Shown here: piece by piece, positions 11,548 to 22,316 of the stretch
Numbering within the stretch: the first letter of the stretch is position 1
Layout: every line of letters starts with the position of its first letter
Assembly: GCA_020744425.1 (NCBI GenBank)
Contig: JAGMUV010000023.1
Span: 806,001 to 870,000, forward strand
Direction: 5' to 3'
DNA from: Dactylonectria macrodidyma
Taxonomy: Eukaryota; Ascomycota; Sordariomycetes; Hypocreales; Nectriaceae
DNA length: 64,000 bases
Position numbers and translations under genes: made by a program
The notes under the pieces: generated by a model
Databases searched by the model: none
What the model was told of the DNA's origin: nothing
Seen by the model: the letters and a program-made list of their open reading frames with translations, nothing else

Positions 11548-12133
11548 GCCAGAGAACCAACTTGCCTTGCTATAGTCGACTTTATTCCCTTACCGCCCTC
11601 TATTATGCTAGCGGGTAGTGAGGAGGGGATGAACTAGGGTAAGAATCTACCGCATCCAAGGCAGACAAGGATCCGCGATAATACCGCAATACCTGAGCAA
11701 ACTTGCTCACCCTAGCGTGCGTTTTTATCAACAGCCAAGCGACGATATGCTATGTGGGGTAAGCAAAGTGAGCAAGTTTGTCGGCATGGGTTCATGACCA
11801 GGCAGTTGAGGCATAAGCCCAGAACATGGCTGCATTTCTTATCAGCTAAACTCGGGATTAAGGGAGCTCTTTACGCTGCCCTTATCAGAGTCAGCACGCA
11901 TCCAGTATCGTCGTTGAGTCTTGGTCTCTGTGTACATTATGGGTCTAGTTGTGCATATTTTGCTTTGGCAAGCTTACATGCGGCGGTCATTTTATTCTCT
12001 GCGTTCATTCCATTGCAATCGTCGTTCCACCGCCGGTTTTATCGTGCACTTCAGGTCAGGGACTCGGTCCACTTGAAGCCTCAATTACCACACAATTTCA
12101 TTTTATACAACTAGACAGGACATTTCAGTAGTT
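11548..12133. other. intergenic, no gene seen
   Basis: This is promoter space of the acyltransferase plus the 3' flank of the isocyanide synthase. A plus-strand ORF here has no recognisable domain and was not accepted. Confidence 0.4.
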
Positions 12134-13449
12134 TTAAAACCAAGAGTACAGCCAAGACGCAACCCCTTTCGTCTGTTCGGTTTTGGGTGGTTCCAGGGGC
12201 TCGACCGTCTTTTCCTTGAAATAACTTGGTCGGTCATCCTCGTAGACAATTTCAAACTTCGGATCCTTCTTGAATTCGCCCATCGGCGCGCTTAGCCATT
12301 CACCGTCTGCCATCAGGGCAACACTACAATGCCAAGGGGTCGTGAAACCGGTCTTGGTGTTGAGCAGACACATGGAGACCTTGTGCTCGCCGGTAGACTG
12401 ATGGATGGACAGACGCAGGTGGTCTGGAAAGGCGGCTTTAACCGCCTCAGCAAAAGCCTGTTTGAGAAGTGATTAGCCACAGTAGACTGGCAAACATTGG
12501 ACTCTTTCAAGACATTGCATGAAACGTACGTATCCTCGAATCAACATCTCCTTGGCGAGGTACTTGACATCCCTCTTGTAGCCGTTGCTCGTTCTAACCT
12601 GGCCACCGTTTGCTGTATCCTTGCCAGTCGGGAAGATGTACTGCAAGTCAGACTCCAGGAACCTCCGATACCCTCGGTAGGTCATGAGAGTATCTGGACT
12701 TGTGGCAATTTCGTGATCGATGTCAATGTCATCTTTGCCGTATTTGTTCATCAAAAACCGACGGAAGTTTGTCGCATTAGCAACATATGTGATTTCTCCA
12801 AGCTGTTCTGGCAGCGGGAATTGGATGAGATCTTTGAGCCTGGAAAACCTAATGTGAGTGCACCCCTTCTCTTTAGCCATTGCACGCAATGCTTCTCCAT
12901 ATGCCCACGTGTGACGATCTGGTATGCTCAACAGGTCTGTCGTGAAACCGACATGCATTAACAACAGCGCTCGAAGCAAGGAGAAGATATACACAAACCA
13001 TTGTAAACGAGACCGTCTGAGATGATGGTGAGTTTGGCTCCTGGCGCATAGACATCTCCGATACGCGCGCACATGGTATTCAGGCGTGCCAATGCCAACT
13101 CTTCGGCTTTATCCGGTAGGATACCAAAAGTTTTGTACACCTTATTGGCTGACTTGAACGGGAATGCAGGTAGACATAGTTGAACCTGCTTCTCCTCGAT
13201 GACGAATTTGTCAATGACGGATAGAAATTTAGGCATTCCTAGAGCAAGTCGCTCGGCCGCATCATCGAATTTGTTGAGGGCATACTCGAAAATGATGGCC
13301 AGGATCTTGGAGGATGTCTCAGTTATCTCGATTGCCGCGCCCAGCTTCTCATTAGAGGCGAATGAGGGAGTGCCGTTATGCGAGCCAGGTTTGATAGAAG
13401 GATTGCTGAATTGTGGACGGACTTGAGAGAGGACTTCCATTGTGGGCAA
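12134..13449 (-). CDS. isocyanide synthase, DIT1/PvcA family (stand-alone)
   Basis: Exons 13449-12999, 12936-12530 and 12457-12134 give about 393 aa. The product belongs to the DIT1/PvcA family, which converts the amino group of an amino acid (Tyr or Trp in PvcA-type enzymes, Tyr in XanB, Val in CrmA) into an isonitrile. Recognisable family blocks in order are LPAFPFKSANKVYKTFG, LPDKAEELALARLNTM, PGAKLTIISDGLVYND, IPDRHTWAYGEALRAMA, ITYVANATNFRRFLMNKYG, DIDHEIATSPDTLMTYRGYR, RDVKYLAKEMLIRGYAF, LRLSIHQSTGEHKVS and TTPWHCSVALMADGEW. There is no fused NRPS-like, P450 or TauD domain: the ORF ends soon after the family domain. An alternative ATG lies three codons in (13440). The gene stands beside a separate A-T-acyltransferase gene on the same strand, which suggests joint function. 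Substrate cannot be read from sequence. Confidence 0.93.
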
Positions 13450-15574
13450 TCGGGGAGTGAGATGGGCGGATGCAGTAAAGAAGGCTCAAGGACAACCAGG
13501 TTGAGCTTATTATGTGGTGTGGCCGAAAAATCCAGGACTTGAGGCAAACGGGAATGGAGCATTCAGTAGACCTATTAACTGCCGTCAATCGCTGGACACT
13601 TGCAAATATTCGAATAAACAGACAATGTACATGGTACCTAGATAATCTGACGTTATGCTCCGCCACCTCAAAATCCCTCCTGCAAGTGCATCCAGAATGA
13701 GGCGGGAAGGCTTGGGGGATGCGCCTAGTTCCTAGATATCTTCGTAGGCCCCTGTAATACTGGATCTATCTAGACTCTAGTAAGACTTGGTGTTGACGAG
13801 GGATGATGGAGTCTTCTGCCGGCGTCAGCAGGTATCCGAAGCACAGTTCTTGTTTGGGCACAAAATTGAACTGATATGATGATGGTGGGTTCTTGGGAGC
13901 GTCTCGTACCTCGTCATTGCTCGCCAGCCCAGGCTCACAAGGCAGGTAAAAGAAATTACAGTAAACCTAACAATGATTCGTCATCGATGCAACAAGGGTT
14001 CATACTTGAGAGTATCCTAGGATGGTAGGTTTCCCTGGCAAGCATGATGCTACATCCCTGCATTAGCCCCCCACTGGTCTAATTAACTTGCGCAAACCAG
14101 CGCCACCAGCATTGCAAAGCTCTATTCTATGTGTGGACTAGTTAGATCCTATCCCTAATATTAGGTCCCGTTCAGGGCCGGGCCGAGAATCTGCTCATCT
14201 GCCCACTGCGGAATGCTCCGCAATAGAGTATATGCATAGTAGAGTGCAGAGTGTACCCAGGTGAACGGATGAACCATTTGTAGTATCCACTCTTGACGGC
14301 CCAACTTTGCGGGGTTTGAGTTGTTTGCCGTTATGATGGTACCATATGACCGGTGTAATAGTACCCATACGAATGGAGCTGCAACGTGGCCGGGCTCCTC
14401 TGCTGCTTCCACTCTTGATCGTAACAACTCTAAAGCTACATGTTGTGCTATTTGCATATACGGTTGCATAGTCTCCACAGCTCACAGCCCGACAACCATG
14501 CAAGACAATGAACCAATAGGATAGACTTAAAAACCTTCTCATCAATCGCCAATTACATGGGTCTTTGGAATCACAAGACGCGCCGAGACGAGCTGAAAGA
14601 CGGAATGCCCGCTCTCCGGCAAACAAGCCTCGCTGACGACTACCATTTCAGCTGAGGTAATTATTTCGCCAATTATTAGTCAATCGCGGATGTTTAAAAA
14701 CGGGTAGCAGGGTTCCATGGTGCCGGTTGTTCGTGTGGTGATCGAAGCCAGCCCGTTGTGGAGGGGATGTCCGCTTGTATAGATGGACTAATGCCGGTGA
14801 ATGGGTCTGCGTATTCTGTACCAGTTGCATACTCACTCAAACTCGCATGTGACAGTCAGCTTAGTACGGCGTACTGACCTACTTGCATGCCCCAAAGTCC
14901 CTGGTTGCTCGTGTATGAGGCCGTTGTTCTAGCGGAAGCTTCGCGGTCTTACGACTTGAGCACTTAGACGCGGGTAAGATTGTGTCCCCCCACGCATTTT
15001 CGGCCTTCGGGAAGACTTTGCAGAGGTGCTGACAAGGAATCTAGTCTTGGCTCATCGGCTACTAGTCTCGTGCTTGATCCAAGGGTCTCGATTGGCAACT
15101 CGTCAATCGACCCAATTCGAGAGATGACAAACGCTGCAATGCTCGTGCACCCGGCGTTTCCCAATGAGGGTCAAAGGAGAGTCTTATCACAGCCGACAGT
15201 CTCCGGTAGTAACCTTAATCAAATTGTCCTGCCCTTGCTTTTGATAGAATGAGTTATTTTGTTTCGGTGTGGCATTGTCCTGGCATTAGGACAGATTCGT
15301 AGCTAACTCTGCCGAGAAGCACCGGGGTACGTGTAAGAGTAGCGGCTATGTACCGTAATAGCTGCTAAAAAAATGAATCTGAATGACCATTGCGAATTTT
15401 TCTCATTGCAGTGGATGAAGCTCTCAATATGACCAGAAGTCGTAACTGTGGCTTATCTGACTAGTCAATCATCAACCATGAACCCTGATAGCCATCTCGA
15501 TATATTTTCTCCTCTTTCTTAGTGTCTATTCTCGCCACCCGACTTAGAATAAAATGCCATTTGAATCCCTGTAA
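13450..15574. other. intergenic region between isocyanide synthase and NRPS-like gene
   Basis: About 2.1 kb separate the two same-strand biosynthetic genes, too long for a simple shared transcript. One short minus-strand ORF (listed) may be real. No P450, transporter or transposon remnant was recognised. Confidence 0.4.
14161..14469 (-). CDS. small hypothetical protein
   Basis: An uninterrupted ORF of 102 codons begins MQPYMQIAQHVALELLRS. It has a balanced composition with helical segments and several Trp residues (FTWVHSALYYAYTLL). I recognise no family. It has no clear signal peptide, and its upstream frame is closed by a stop 15 bp before this ATG. It could be an exon of a larger unrecognised gene or a chance ORF. 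Position inside the putative isocyanide locus is the only reason to keep it. Confidence 0.25.
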   Translation of the reverse strand: MQPYMQIAQHVALELLRSRVEAAEEPGHVAAPFVWVLLHRSYGTIITANNSNPAKLGRQEWILQMVHPFTWVHSALYYAYTLLRSIPQWADEQILGPALNGT

Positions 15575-18500
15575 TTATCCCATAAACTTGGCAAACTCGG
15601 TGAACTCTTTGTCCGCCATGAGCATGTCAAACTCCTCAGGAAGTGTGCCCAGCAGCAACTCTACGCCACCGTCTTTGCGCATTGGGTGGATAATCAACAG
15701 CCGAAATGCAGTGTTAAATCGATCCATCTGCACTCTCATAGTGTCGGGGACTCCCTCGTTAGCGAAGAACTCGCCGCCGAAAGATATCTCATCCGTTTGA
15801 AACAGTATCATATTGTTCATCATCGCATGCATGCCTGCCAGACCCATGCACGCGTTAGTGAGCATTGTGTAGTCGGGAATCGACTGCAAAAGCGTAAATG
15901 AATCGTGGACAAGCGAAGTCGAAATGCGCGTAGCTGCCTCACGGAAGATGTATGCGATACGGCCGAGACTTGTCTCTGGCGCGCATAGTTCCTCAACGGG
16001 CATTGTAGGCCGGTTCGTTACGAGACAACTTCCCATGTAAGACGAGGGAAGCAAGGAAGAAAAGTACGGTCGGGCGTCGATGGGCATCTCGACGATGGAT
16101 AAGTCATCAGGCCCGAAGGTCTCTCCTCGAAGTTCCTTTGCAACGCGATATCGCGCCTTGATAGCTGCACGCCAGAAAAAAGCTTGGACAATATCGCTGA
16201 TGGATGTGACGACTCCCTTTGCTTCTGGATCGGCAAGCACCTTCAGCTTTAGCTTCTCGACGTTCTCGGATGGGATCAGAAATGTAGTAGATGTCATCTG
16301 GCGGCCGTCTGCAGGAGCAACGGGTGGCCAGGCAAACTTGCGTGGAAAGAGAGGTGTTGGAGGGAGGGTTGAATTCCGTGAATGAGTCTTGGTCTTGACA
16401 GTGCTGTTTCCGTTCTGGAGTTCAGCTGGATCAGGAAATCCCAAGAACCCCCAAACATTAGGATCTACCTCATGAGCCGGCTTGGCGTAGCCTTCCAGCT
16501 CATAAAGCACATGCAACAAGTTTCGGTTCAGGCTTTCAGGCTCCAGCCAGCCGCACGTCATGGATGAGTCTCCTTGAACATATTTGCAGCATTCGGCCCA
16601 AACTCTCAGAGCAGTAATGACGCCGATACCGTCGAATCCTGCGTGGTGAACGTTGATGGCCAGGATGCAACCACCTTTGATGAAGTTGGCTTGGGCGATA
16701 AAGACATCGGCAGGAAGTTCTGGAAACCAAGGACATTCAAGCACAACTTCGTCTTTGAATGCCGAAGACACAAACCCGGCCTCTTGCAACTCGTTGAAAG
16801 AAGAAAGGGTGTCAGATAGGTCCTTGTAATGCAGCTGCCTCGGACCAGAAGAATATTCGGTAGAGTTCTCATTCGGGGTGGCTGTTGATGGAAGCGGAGG
16901 AAGAGTAATTCGAAGATCGCCCTTTTTGTAACCCATCTCGTGTTCCGAACAAGGCATCACCTTGCCCCCCAGCTCTGGGATCAACTGCATCGTGCGGCGA
17001 AGACCCTCCTGTAGCCTCGTAAAGACCTGATCAAATCGGACTCCTTCACGCAGGGGGAAGTAAAACTTCATGCCCACGTAAATGTTTGGGTTCATCAAGT
17101 CAAACGGATTCACTTTGTCCGTCAGCCGAGCTCTGTGCTGACCCATCATCTTCCTCATCTTAGCGACAACCGGGTCGACAGACTCTTCTAATAACGATCC
17201 ATTGGTTATCGCTTTCTTTCCTTCAGCCACCAATCGCGCAACAGTGGCGGCAAACTTGGCAAGGGTAGGGCTCGCATAGACATGTCGAGGCGAGAGCTTG
17301 TCCTTCAAACCCGTAGCAGCTCGGATGGATTTGACGACCCGAAAGACGAGCAAGGAATCAAGTCCAAGACTAAACATGTCGTCATCCGGTGAAGCCTTTT
17401 TCAGGGCGGGCAACAGTGAACCCAAGATGTGGCGCATGGCCCGCGTTATTGACTCTACCGAACTTGTGTCAATCGTGAGAAACTGTGTGTCTTCATCCTC
17501 TAGCCGAGAACTATAAAACTGCTCGATGAAGTCCTCATACAGTGCCAGAGTGGCACGTCGCTTGACAGTTCTCTTGTCGGTGCGGATAAAGGGCTTGTCC
17601 GCTTCTGCAACAGCGACATAATCCCTGTGAAGTTGGTTCTTATGCAGAGATAGCGCATTAGCTCTCTCAACTGTAGCCCATATGCTGTCAAAGACTTCGT
17701 TGTTCCTGGAAGTCGGGTCTTTGAGCTCGATGAGGAGGCCAGCCTGAGGTTTCCCTGATCCAATCTGTCGTGGTTGTTGCATTAGTGATGGGTTGCGTTA
17801 CCAGTTTGCTCTTCCTAAGCCTAGCAAGTTTGGATTCGTGGGGCATGCTTACCATCAGACAGCCTTCAACCGCGGGATGGGTCGTGACCAAGGCTTCAGT
17901 CTCCAGCGGCGATATCTTGTAGCCGTTGGAGAGGACAACAATATCGTCGTTTCTTCCTTTGTAGGCCCAAAGGTTCGGTTTAGTTGGATGTTTGACATAA
18001 AGGTCCTTAAGGTTGATTGACTTTTGGTCTGGGAACGTAAAGAATATTCCCTGGAACAGAGGCGCATGCTCGTTGCGATGGACCCAGTGTTCGTATGTAT
18101 CTGGTTCCACCTCTTTAAATTCGAAGCCGGAGAAGGGATGGAACGCAAAGTAATGCCAATCTTCTCTGTCCACCCACAGGTTTCCGATGAACAAACCCTC
18201 TGTAGTGCCCGTCAAGTTGAGGACTCGAATCGTGTCGTTTACTTTGGAGGCGCAGAGTGGATTGACAGGGCCTTAAACGCAAAAGTCGTCAGTGATTGGT
18301 CGGAGATGAAGAACTTGGTCACTGATACATCAGCGAAGGAATAGACTTACCGCCTGACGCGCAGATAAATTTTGAGGATTTGAACTTGGGCAAGACATCG
18401 GGTGCTTCTCCAAGTTCGTCCACCAGCGATGGTATCATACTCCATATGTCAATCTTCGCATGCTCTGCAATCGACTCGATGAGGTTCAGATTGGGAATAA

Positions 18501-19512
18501 CACCTGAGGGCCCCATGATGCAGTGTAGACGGAAGAGTGCAGGTAGAAGAATGTCCATAATGATACCAGCTCCCTGTCAAGATCAGTAGTTAGAAACGCT
18601 TCAACAAGGCCATAGATATTATACATACATGGCTCATTGGAAAGGACGAGTATATCCGATCGCCATCGTCCCAACCGGTAGTCCACGGACTCATGCCACC
18701 GTCTCCTTCGGTTGGAGGAAGAAGACGCACAGCATCCATTGTGCCGATTAGACCGTTGGTCCATGATATCGGTTTCGGCAACCCCGTCGAGCCAGAGGTA
18801 TGCAAGAGACAAAATGGGTCTTCAATGGCCTCTTCGAAGGTCTTGGTATAGGGATATTGCTTCGCCTCTTCGGCATCAAGTAGTTCGTCGAGTTCGGGGA
18901 GATCAAGGACTTGCATGTCACGGTGCTGAAGAAAGTCTTCCACCAACGGATACGAGACGCCACGGGGCTTTACCCAGACATTGCATTTCGCTGCCTCGAG
19001 GACTGCCAAAGCCCCCTCTGTGCTATTCTTGGGAGAGAGAAACAGGGCCTACGCATAGAAAAGAGACCCAACAATATTAGCCAACTGAAACCGGCATCTT
19101 GCCTGCCAATTTGTGGAAAAAATTGCGACGTACCGTGCAGCCAGCCTTGACACATGCGTACGTCAACAAAATGTGCCGAAGATCATCTGAGCGCAAGGAA
19201 TTAATTAGCCCAAAAAAATATACGCATCCAGCACCTCATTTCTCTTGTTTCCTCGTCCTTTTCCGTCTACAACTTACGTGGGCCGATGTAGCCAACAGCC
19301 TGAATGGCCTGGCTCTCGCGAATCTGGCTGTGGAGCAGCCAAGCGGTCTTGTCAACCGCTTTGACAAACGCGCGCGCAGAGACGTGGCGAAACTCTTGAG
19401 AAATATCCGAGGACGTGGCCAGCGAGTATATGATGCGCTCTGGCTCGGCAGAAGCCAAGTCGTCCAGGATTTGAGGGATGAGGCGCTTGCCGTAACTCGT
19501 AGGAGCCGCCAT
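15575..19512 (-). CDS. NRPS-like enzyme: adenylation - thiolation - BAHD-type acyltransferase
   Basis: Six exons (19512-19278, 19186-19134, 19048-18629, 18573-18351, 18271-17853, 17764-15575) give about 1179 aa. The adenylation domain (about 1-520) shows core A3 LLHTSGSTGLPKP, A5-like LTGTTEG, A8 GRNDDIVVLSNGYKISP, and an A10 region PFIRTDKRTVKR. A thiolation domain follows with FSLGLDSLL; Ser587 is the expected phosphopantetheine site. The rest (about 690-1179) is a PF02458-type acyltransferase with intact HXXXD (H824-AGF-D828). There is no condensation or reductase domain. This A-T-transferase order matches the part that follows the isocyanide synthase in fused CrmA-type enzymes. It would activate a carboxylic or isocyano acid, tether it, and transfer it. 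A GTG- or ATG-initiated extension to 19542 is possible, but ATG 19512 (MAAPTSYGKRL) matches the family start. Confidence 0.92.
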
Positions 19513-20540
19513 TGCCGCGGTTAACAAAGGTGTGACAGACACGGGAACTCAAAATCTCTACTATGGGACAGTTGGAACGCCTGGTCTCTAATAGCATGGC
19601 TAATGATAAGCAATGGCTTTGGAGTTATACATGTGCATGCATCAGATGAAGCATTTCCAAATCGGGATATTATGACCGCGCGTGGGTTTTTGGCTGGGTT
19701 GGCATCAGTAGCGCCAACAAAAAATAAACTGCCTCATACTCGCTCAAATATGTGATGGAATATGCAGCATCACCACCATGTCCGAGACAGGGGTATGAGG
19801 CAGCGGCACAGTTCCGGTGATACCACTCTGTTCGACTCTGTCTCTTTCTATTCGTAATCCATAAGCCCGCATGGAGTATCTCTTGGTCCCATGGTTTCTT
19901 GTGGCTTCGTTAGAGCCCAAGTCCTTGCTCACCTTGTCCACGAGTTGGTGCTAACTCGATGGGACGGCGCAAATGCCACGCCCCCCACGCGATTCTGCAT
20001 GGATCATCGTGCATAGACGGATGACTAGAGCATCTCGGCATGCAAAAAAGGACCTCTTTTCCCTTGTAGGATCCAACAAAATGGGTCTCGGGACGGTCCA
20101 CTTCGGATCATCCCTTCGGCCAGTGTAGCAAACAGGGAAGATGGGGCTAGATGCGCAAGATACTCCGCTCTGTTGGTCGTTATGCTTGTATGGCACGCCA
20201 GGCTCATCATGGCAACTGGAACAAGCTCACCTAGGAGTGGGCACAATGGGTTTGAGCACGTTTCCGGCAAATCACTATGTCTTATAGGCGAACGAGGCAC
20301 GAGGGTGTACGGATGCCAGTGGATCCTATTCTCTTCCCTGCACGAACACTGTCTTTTGAGACTTTGACCCGTTCTCAACGTCTCTTTTGCATCGAGTGCC
20401 AGTATTTCTTCGCCTTTATCCTCTCTCTGTCCAGTAGCTTTGTCTCTTCTCTCCTCGTATCCAAACGCATTCGCTGGTCGTTTGTATTGCTCGACCGTTC
20501 TCTCCTTGATCTCGAACCCTCGCCGAGTCGACAACTCACC
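19513..20540. promoter_or_regulatory. divergent promoter of the NRPS-like and MFS genes
   Basis: About 1 kb lie between the start codons of the two divergently transcribed genes, an arrangement that favours co-regulation. The 150 bp before the MFS ATG are pyrimidine-rich (TCTCTCTGTC- and TCTTCTCTCCTC-type stretches), typical of strong fungal 5' leaders. No specific operator was identified. Confidence 0.5.
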
Positions 20541-22316
20541 ATGGGCAAGCTCGAAGAGCCCGACGCTATACCCTCCGTACCGGCTACTGGCTCTGTCGCC
20601 GACAAGAACGCCGACATCGTCGTCAACGACAGAGACCATATCCTTGAAGCAGCCTCTAGCTCCGATGGCGAAGAAGCGGTCGATCCAAATGCCCAGGCTG
20701 GTGTCCAGAACATGGAGGCTGTCACTTCGGTGTGGACAAGTACCTCCCTGATGATCGCCTACGCTATGATCTGGGTCATCTATTTCGTCATGTTGATGCA
20801 GCAAAGTGCCCTGGCTACCTTGACGCTCTTCGTCACGTCCTCCTTTGCCGAACATTCGCTCACGCCTACCGTCACCGTCATCAGCAGCATCATTGGTGGT
20901 GTCTTCAAGCTCACCCTTGCCAAGATCCTCGACGTCTTTGGCCGGCCTCAAGGATATCTTCTCTCCATCTTCTTGGCCACCATCGGCCTCATCATGATGG
21001 CTGCGTGCAAGACGGTCGAGCAATATGCCGCTGCACAAGTCTTTTACACCGTGGGCCAGAATGCCATGCTCTACACTATCAACATCTTCATCGCCGATAC
21101 AACCTCGCTGCGCAGTCGATCACTAATGGTCGCTTTTGCCTCTTCGCCCAACATCATCACTGTCTGGCTTTCCGGGCCAATTTCAGAAGCCTTCCTCGCG
21201 GGGCCAGGCTGGCGCTGGGCTTTTGGAACCTTTTCCATCATCGTCCCATTCATTGCCCTGCCGCTCTTTGGCCTCTTCATGTACAACTTCAACAAGGCAA
21301 AGAAGCAGGGACTTGTCCCCAAACGCGACAGCGAACGAACTCTCTTGCAGTCCATCTTCTACTATGCACGGGAATTCGATGCCGTCGGCCTGTTGCTGGC
21401 CTCTGCCGGCATGGCGCTTTTCCTTCTGCCATTCAACATCTACTCTTTGCAGGAGCAAGGATGGCGAGCTCCCCTCATCATTTGCTTGATCGTCTTTGGC
21501 TTCGTTCTCCTTGTGCTCTTCGTCCTCTGGGAGAAGTGGTTCGCACCTGTTACTTTTGTACCCTATTCCATCCTCCTGGACCGCACGGTGCTCGGGGCTT
21601 GCATTCTCTCATCAATCGTCTTCATGAGCTACTACATCTGGGCCATCTACTTCACCTCATTCTTAATGGTTGTCCAGAACCTGAGCGTTACGAACGCTAG
21701 CTACGTCTTCAACGCTTATAACGTTGGGAGTCCCCTTTGGGCGATTGCTGTGGGCTGGCTCATTCGTCGAACCGGTCGTTTCAAGTTCATCGGCGCCTGG
21801 TTTGGTGTACCATTGCAAGTCCTCGGCCTGGGTCTCATGATCAACTTCCTCCAAGCCGATGACAACGTCGGTTACCTCGTCATGTGTTTGATCTTCCTCG
21901 GCTTTTCTGCCGGTACCATCATCATGTGTGACCAGATCGCTGTTATGGCTGCCGCCTCGCATCAGCAGGTTGCTGTCCTGCTCGCAGTCGAGGCCATGTT
22001 CGCTGAAATCGGTGGTGCCGTTGGTCTTACAGTGGCTGCTGCTATTTGGCAGGAAGTCTTCCCCAAGAAGCTTGCCGAGTATCTTCCCACTGAAGACCTA
22101 CCCAACCTGCCCATGATCTACGGCGATATTACCACTCAGCTGTTATACCCTGTGGGCTCAGCCGGTCGTATCGCTATTCAGCATGCTTATGCCGATGCCC
22201 AAAAGATGATGTTGATTGCCGCTACTGCTCTCTGGGCTATCGGCTTTGGTGCTGTCTTCATGTGGCGGGACATCAACCTCGCTAAGATCAAACAGGTCAA
22301 GGGACATGTTATTTAA
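20541..22316 (+). CDS. MFS transporter, siderophore-iron (Sit1/Arn/MirB) type
   Basis: An intronless ORF of 591 aa from ATG 20541 (MGKLEEPDAIPSVP). An upstream in-frame extension is open but lies in the pyrimidine-rich leader. An acidic cytosolic N-terminus of about 75 residues is followed by about 14 predicted membrane segments, as in the fungal siderophore:H+ symporter family (TC 2.A.1.16). Characteristic stretches are GGVFKLTLAKILDVFGRPQG, FIADTTSLRSRSLMVAF, GPGWRWAFGTFSI and WLIRRTGRFKF. Family members import ferric siderophores, but cluster-located copies can export or protect. Because isocyanides bind copper and iron, a role in trafficking a metal-binding product is plausible. It is divergently transcribed from the NRPS-like gene. 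Confidence 0.92.
   Translation: MGKLEEPDAIPSVPATGSVADKNADIVVNDRDHILEAASSSDGEEAVDPNAQAGVQNMEAVTSVWTSTSLMIAYAMIWVIYFVMLMQQSALATLTLFVTSSFAEHSLTPTVTVISSIIGGVFKLTLAKILDVFGRPQGYLLSIFLATIGLIMMAACKTVEQYAAAQVFYTVGQNAMLYTINIFIADTTSLRSRSLMVAFASSPNIITVWLSGPISEAFLAGPGWRWAFGTFSIIVPFIALPLFGLFMYNFNKAKKQGLVPKRDSERTLLQSIFYYAREFDAVGLLLASAGMALFLLPFNIYSLQEQGWRAPLIICLIVFGFVLLVLFVLWEKWFAPVTFVPYSILLDRTVLGACILSSIVFMSYYIWAIYFTSFLMVVQNLSVTNASYVFNAYNVGSPLWAIAVGWLIRRTGRFKFIGAWFGVPLQVLGLGLMINFLQADDNVGYLVMCLIFLGFSAGTIIMCDQIAVMAAASHQQVAVLLAVEAMFAEIGGAVGLTVAAAIWQEVFPKKLAEYLPTEDLPNLPMIYGDITTQLLYPVGSAGRIAIQHAYADAQKMMLIAATALWAIGFGAVFMWRDINLAKIKQVKGHVI

Noticed and set aside
11752..12114. 120-codon plus-strand ORF between acyltransferase and isocyanide synthase
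   Set aside because: No domain, irregular composition, and it overlaps the probable acyltransferase promoter. No splice partner was found.
12134..13449. Isocyanide synthase as the yeast-type spore-wall DIT1 gene
   Set aside because: The family is the same, but yeast DIT1 pairs with the P450 DIT2, which is absent here, whereas an A-T-acyltransferase is present. Secondary metabolism is the better reading.
15575..19512. Plus-strand ORFs opposite the NRPS-like gene
   Set aside because: All lie antisense to well-supported exons and show shadow composition.
20025..21038. 337-codon minus-strand ORF opposite the MFS gene
   Set aside because: It runs antisense through the MFS coding region and has the charged, low-complexity look of a reverse-strand shadow. 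It has no recognisable domain.
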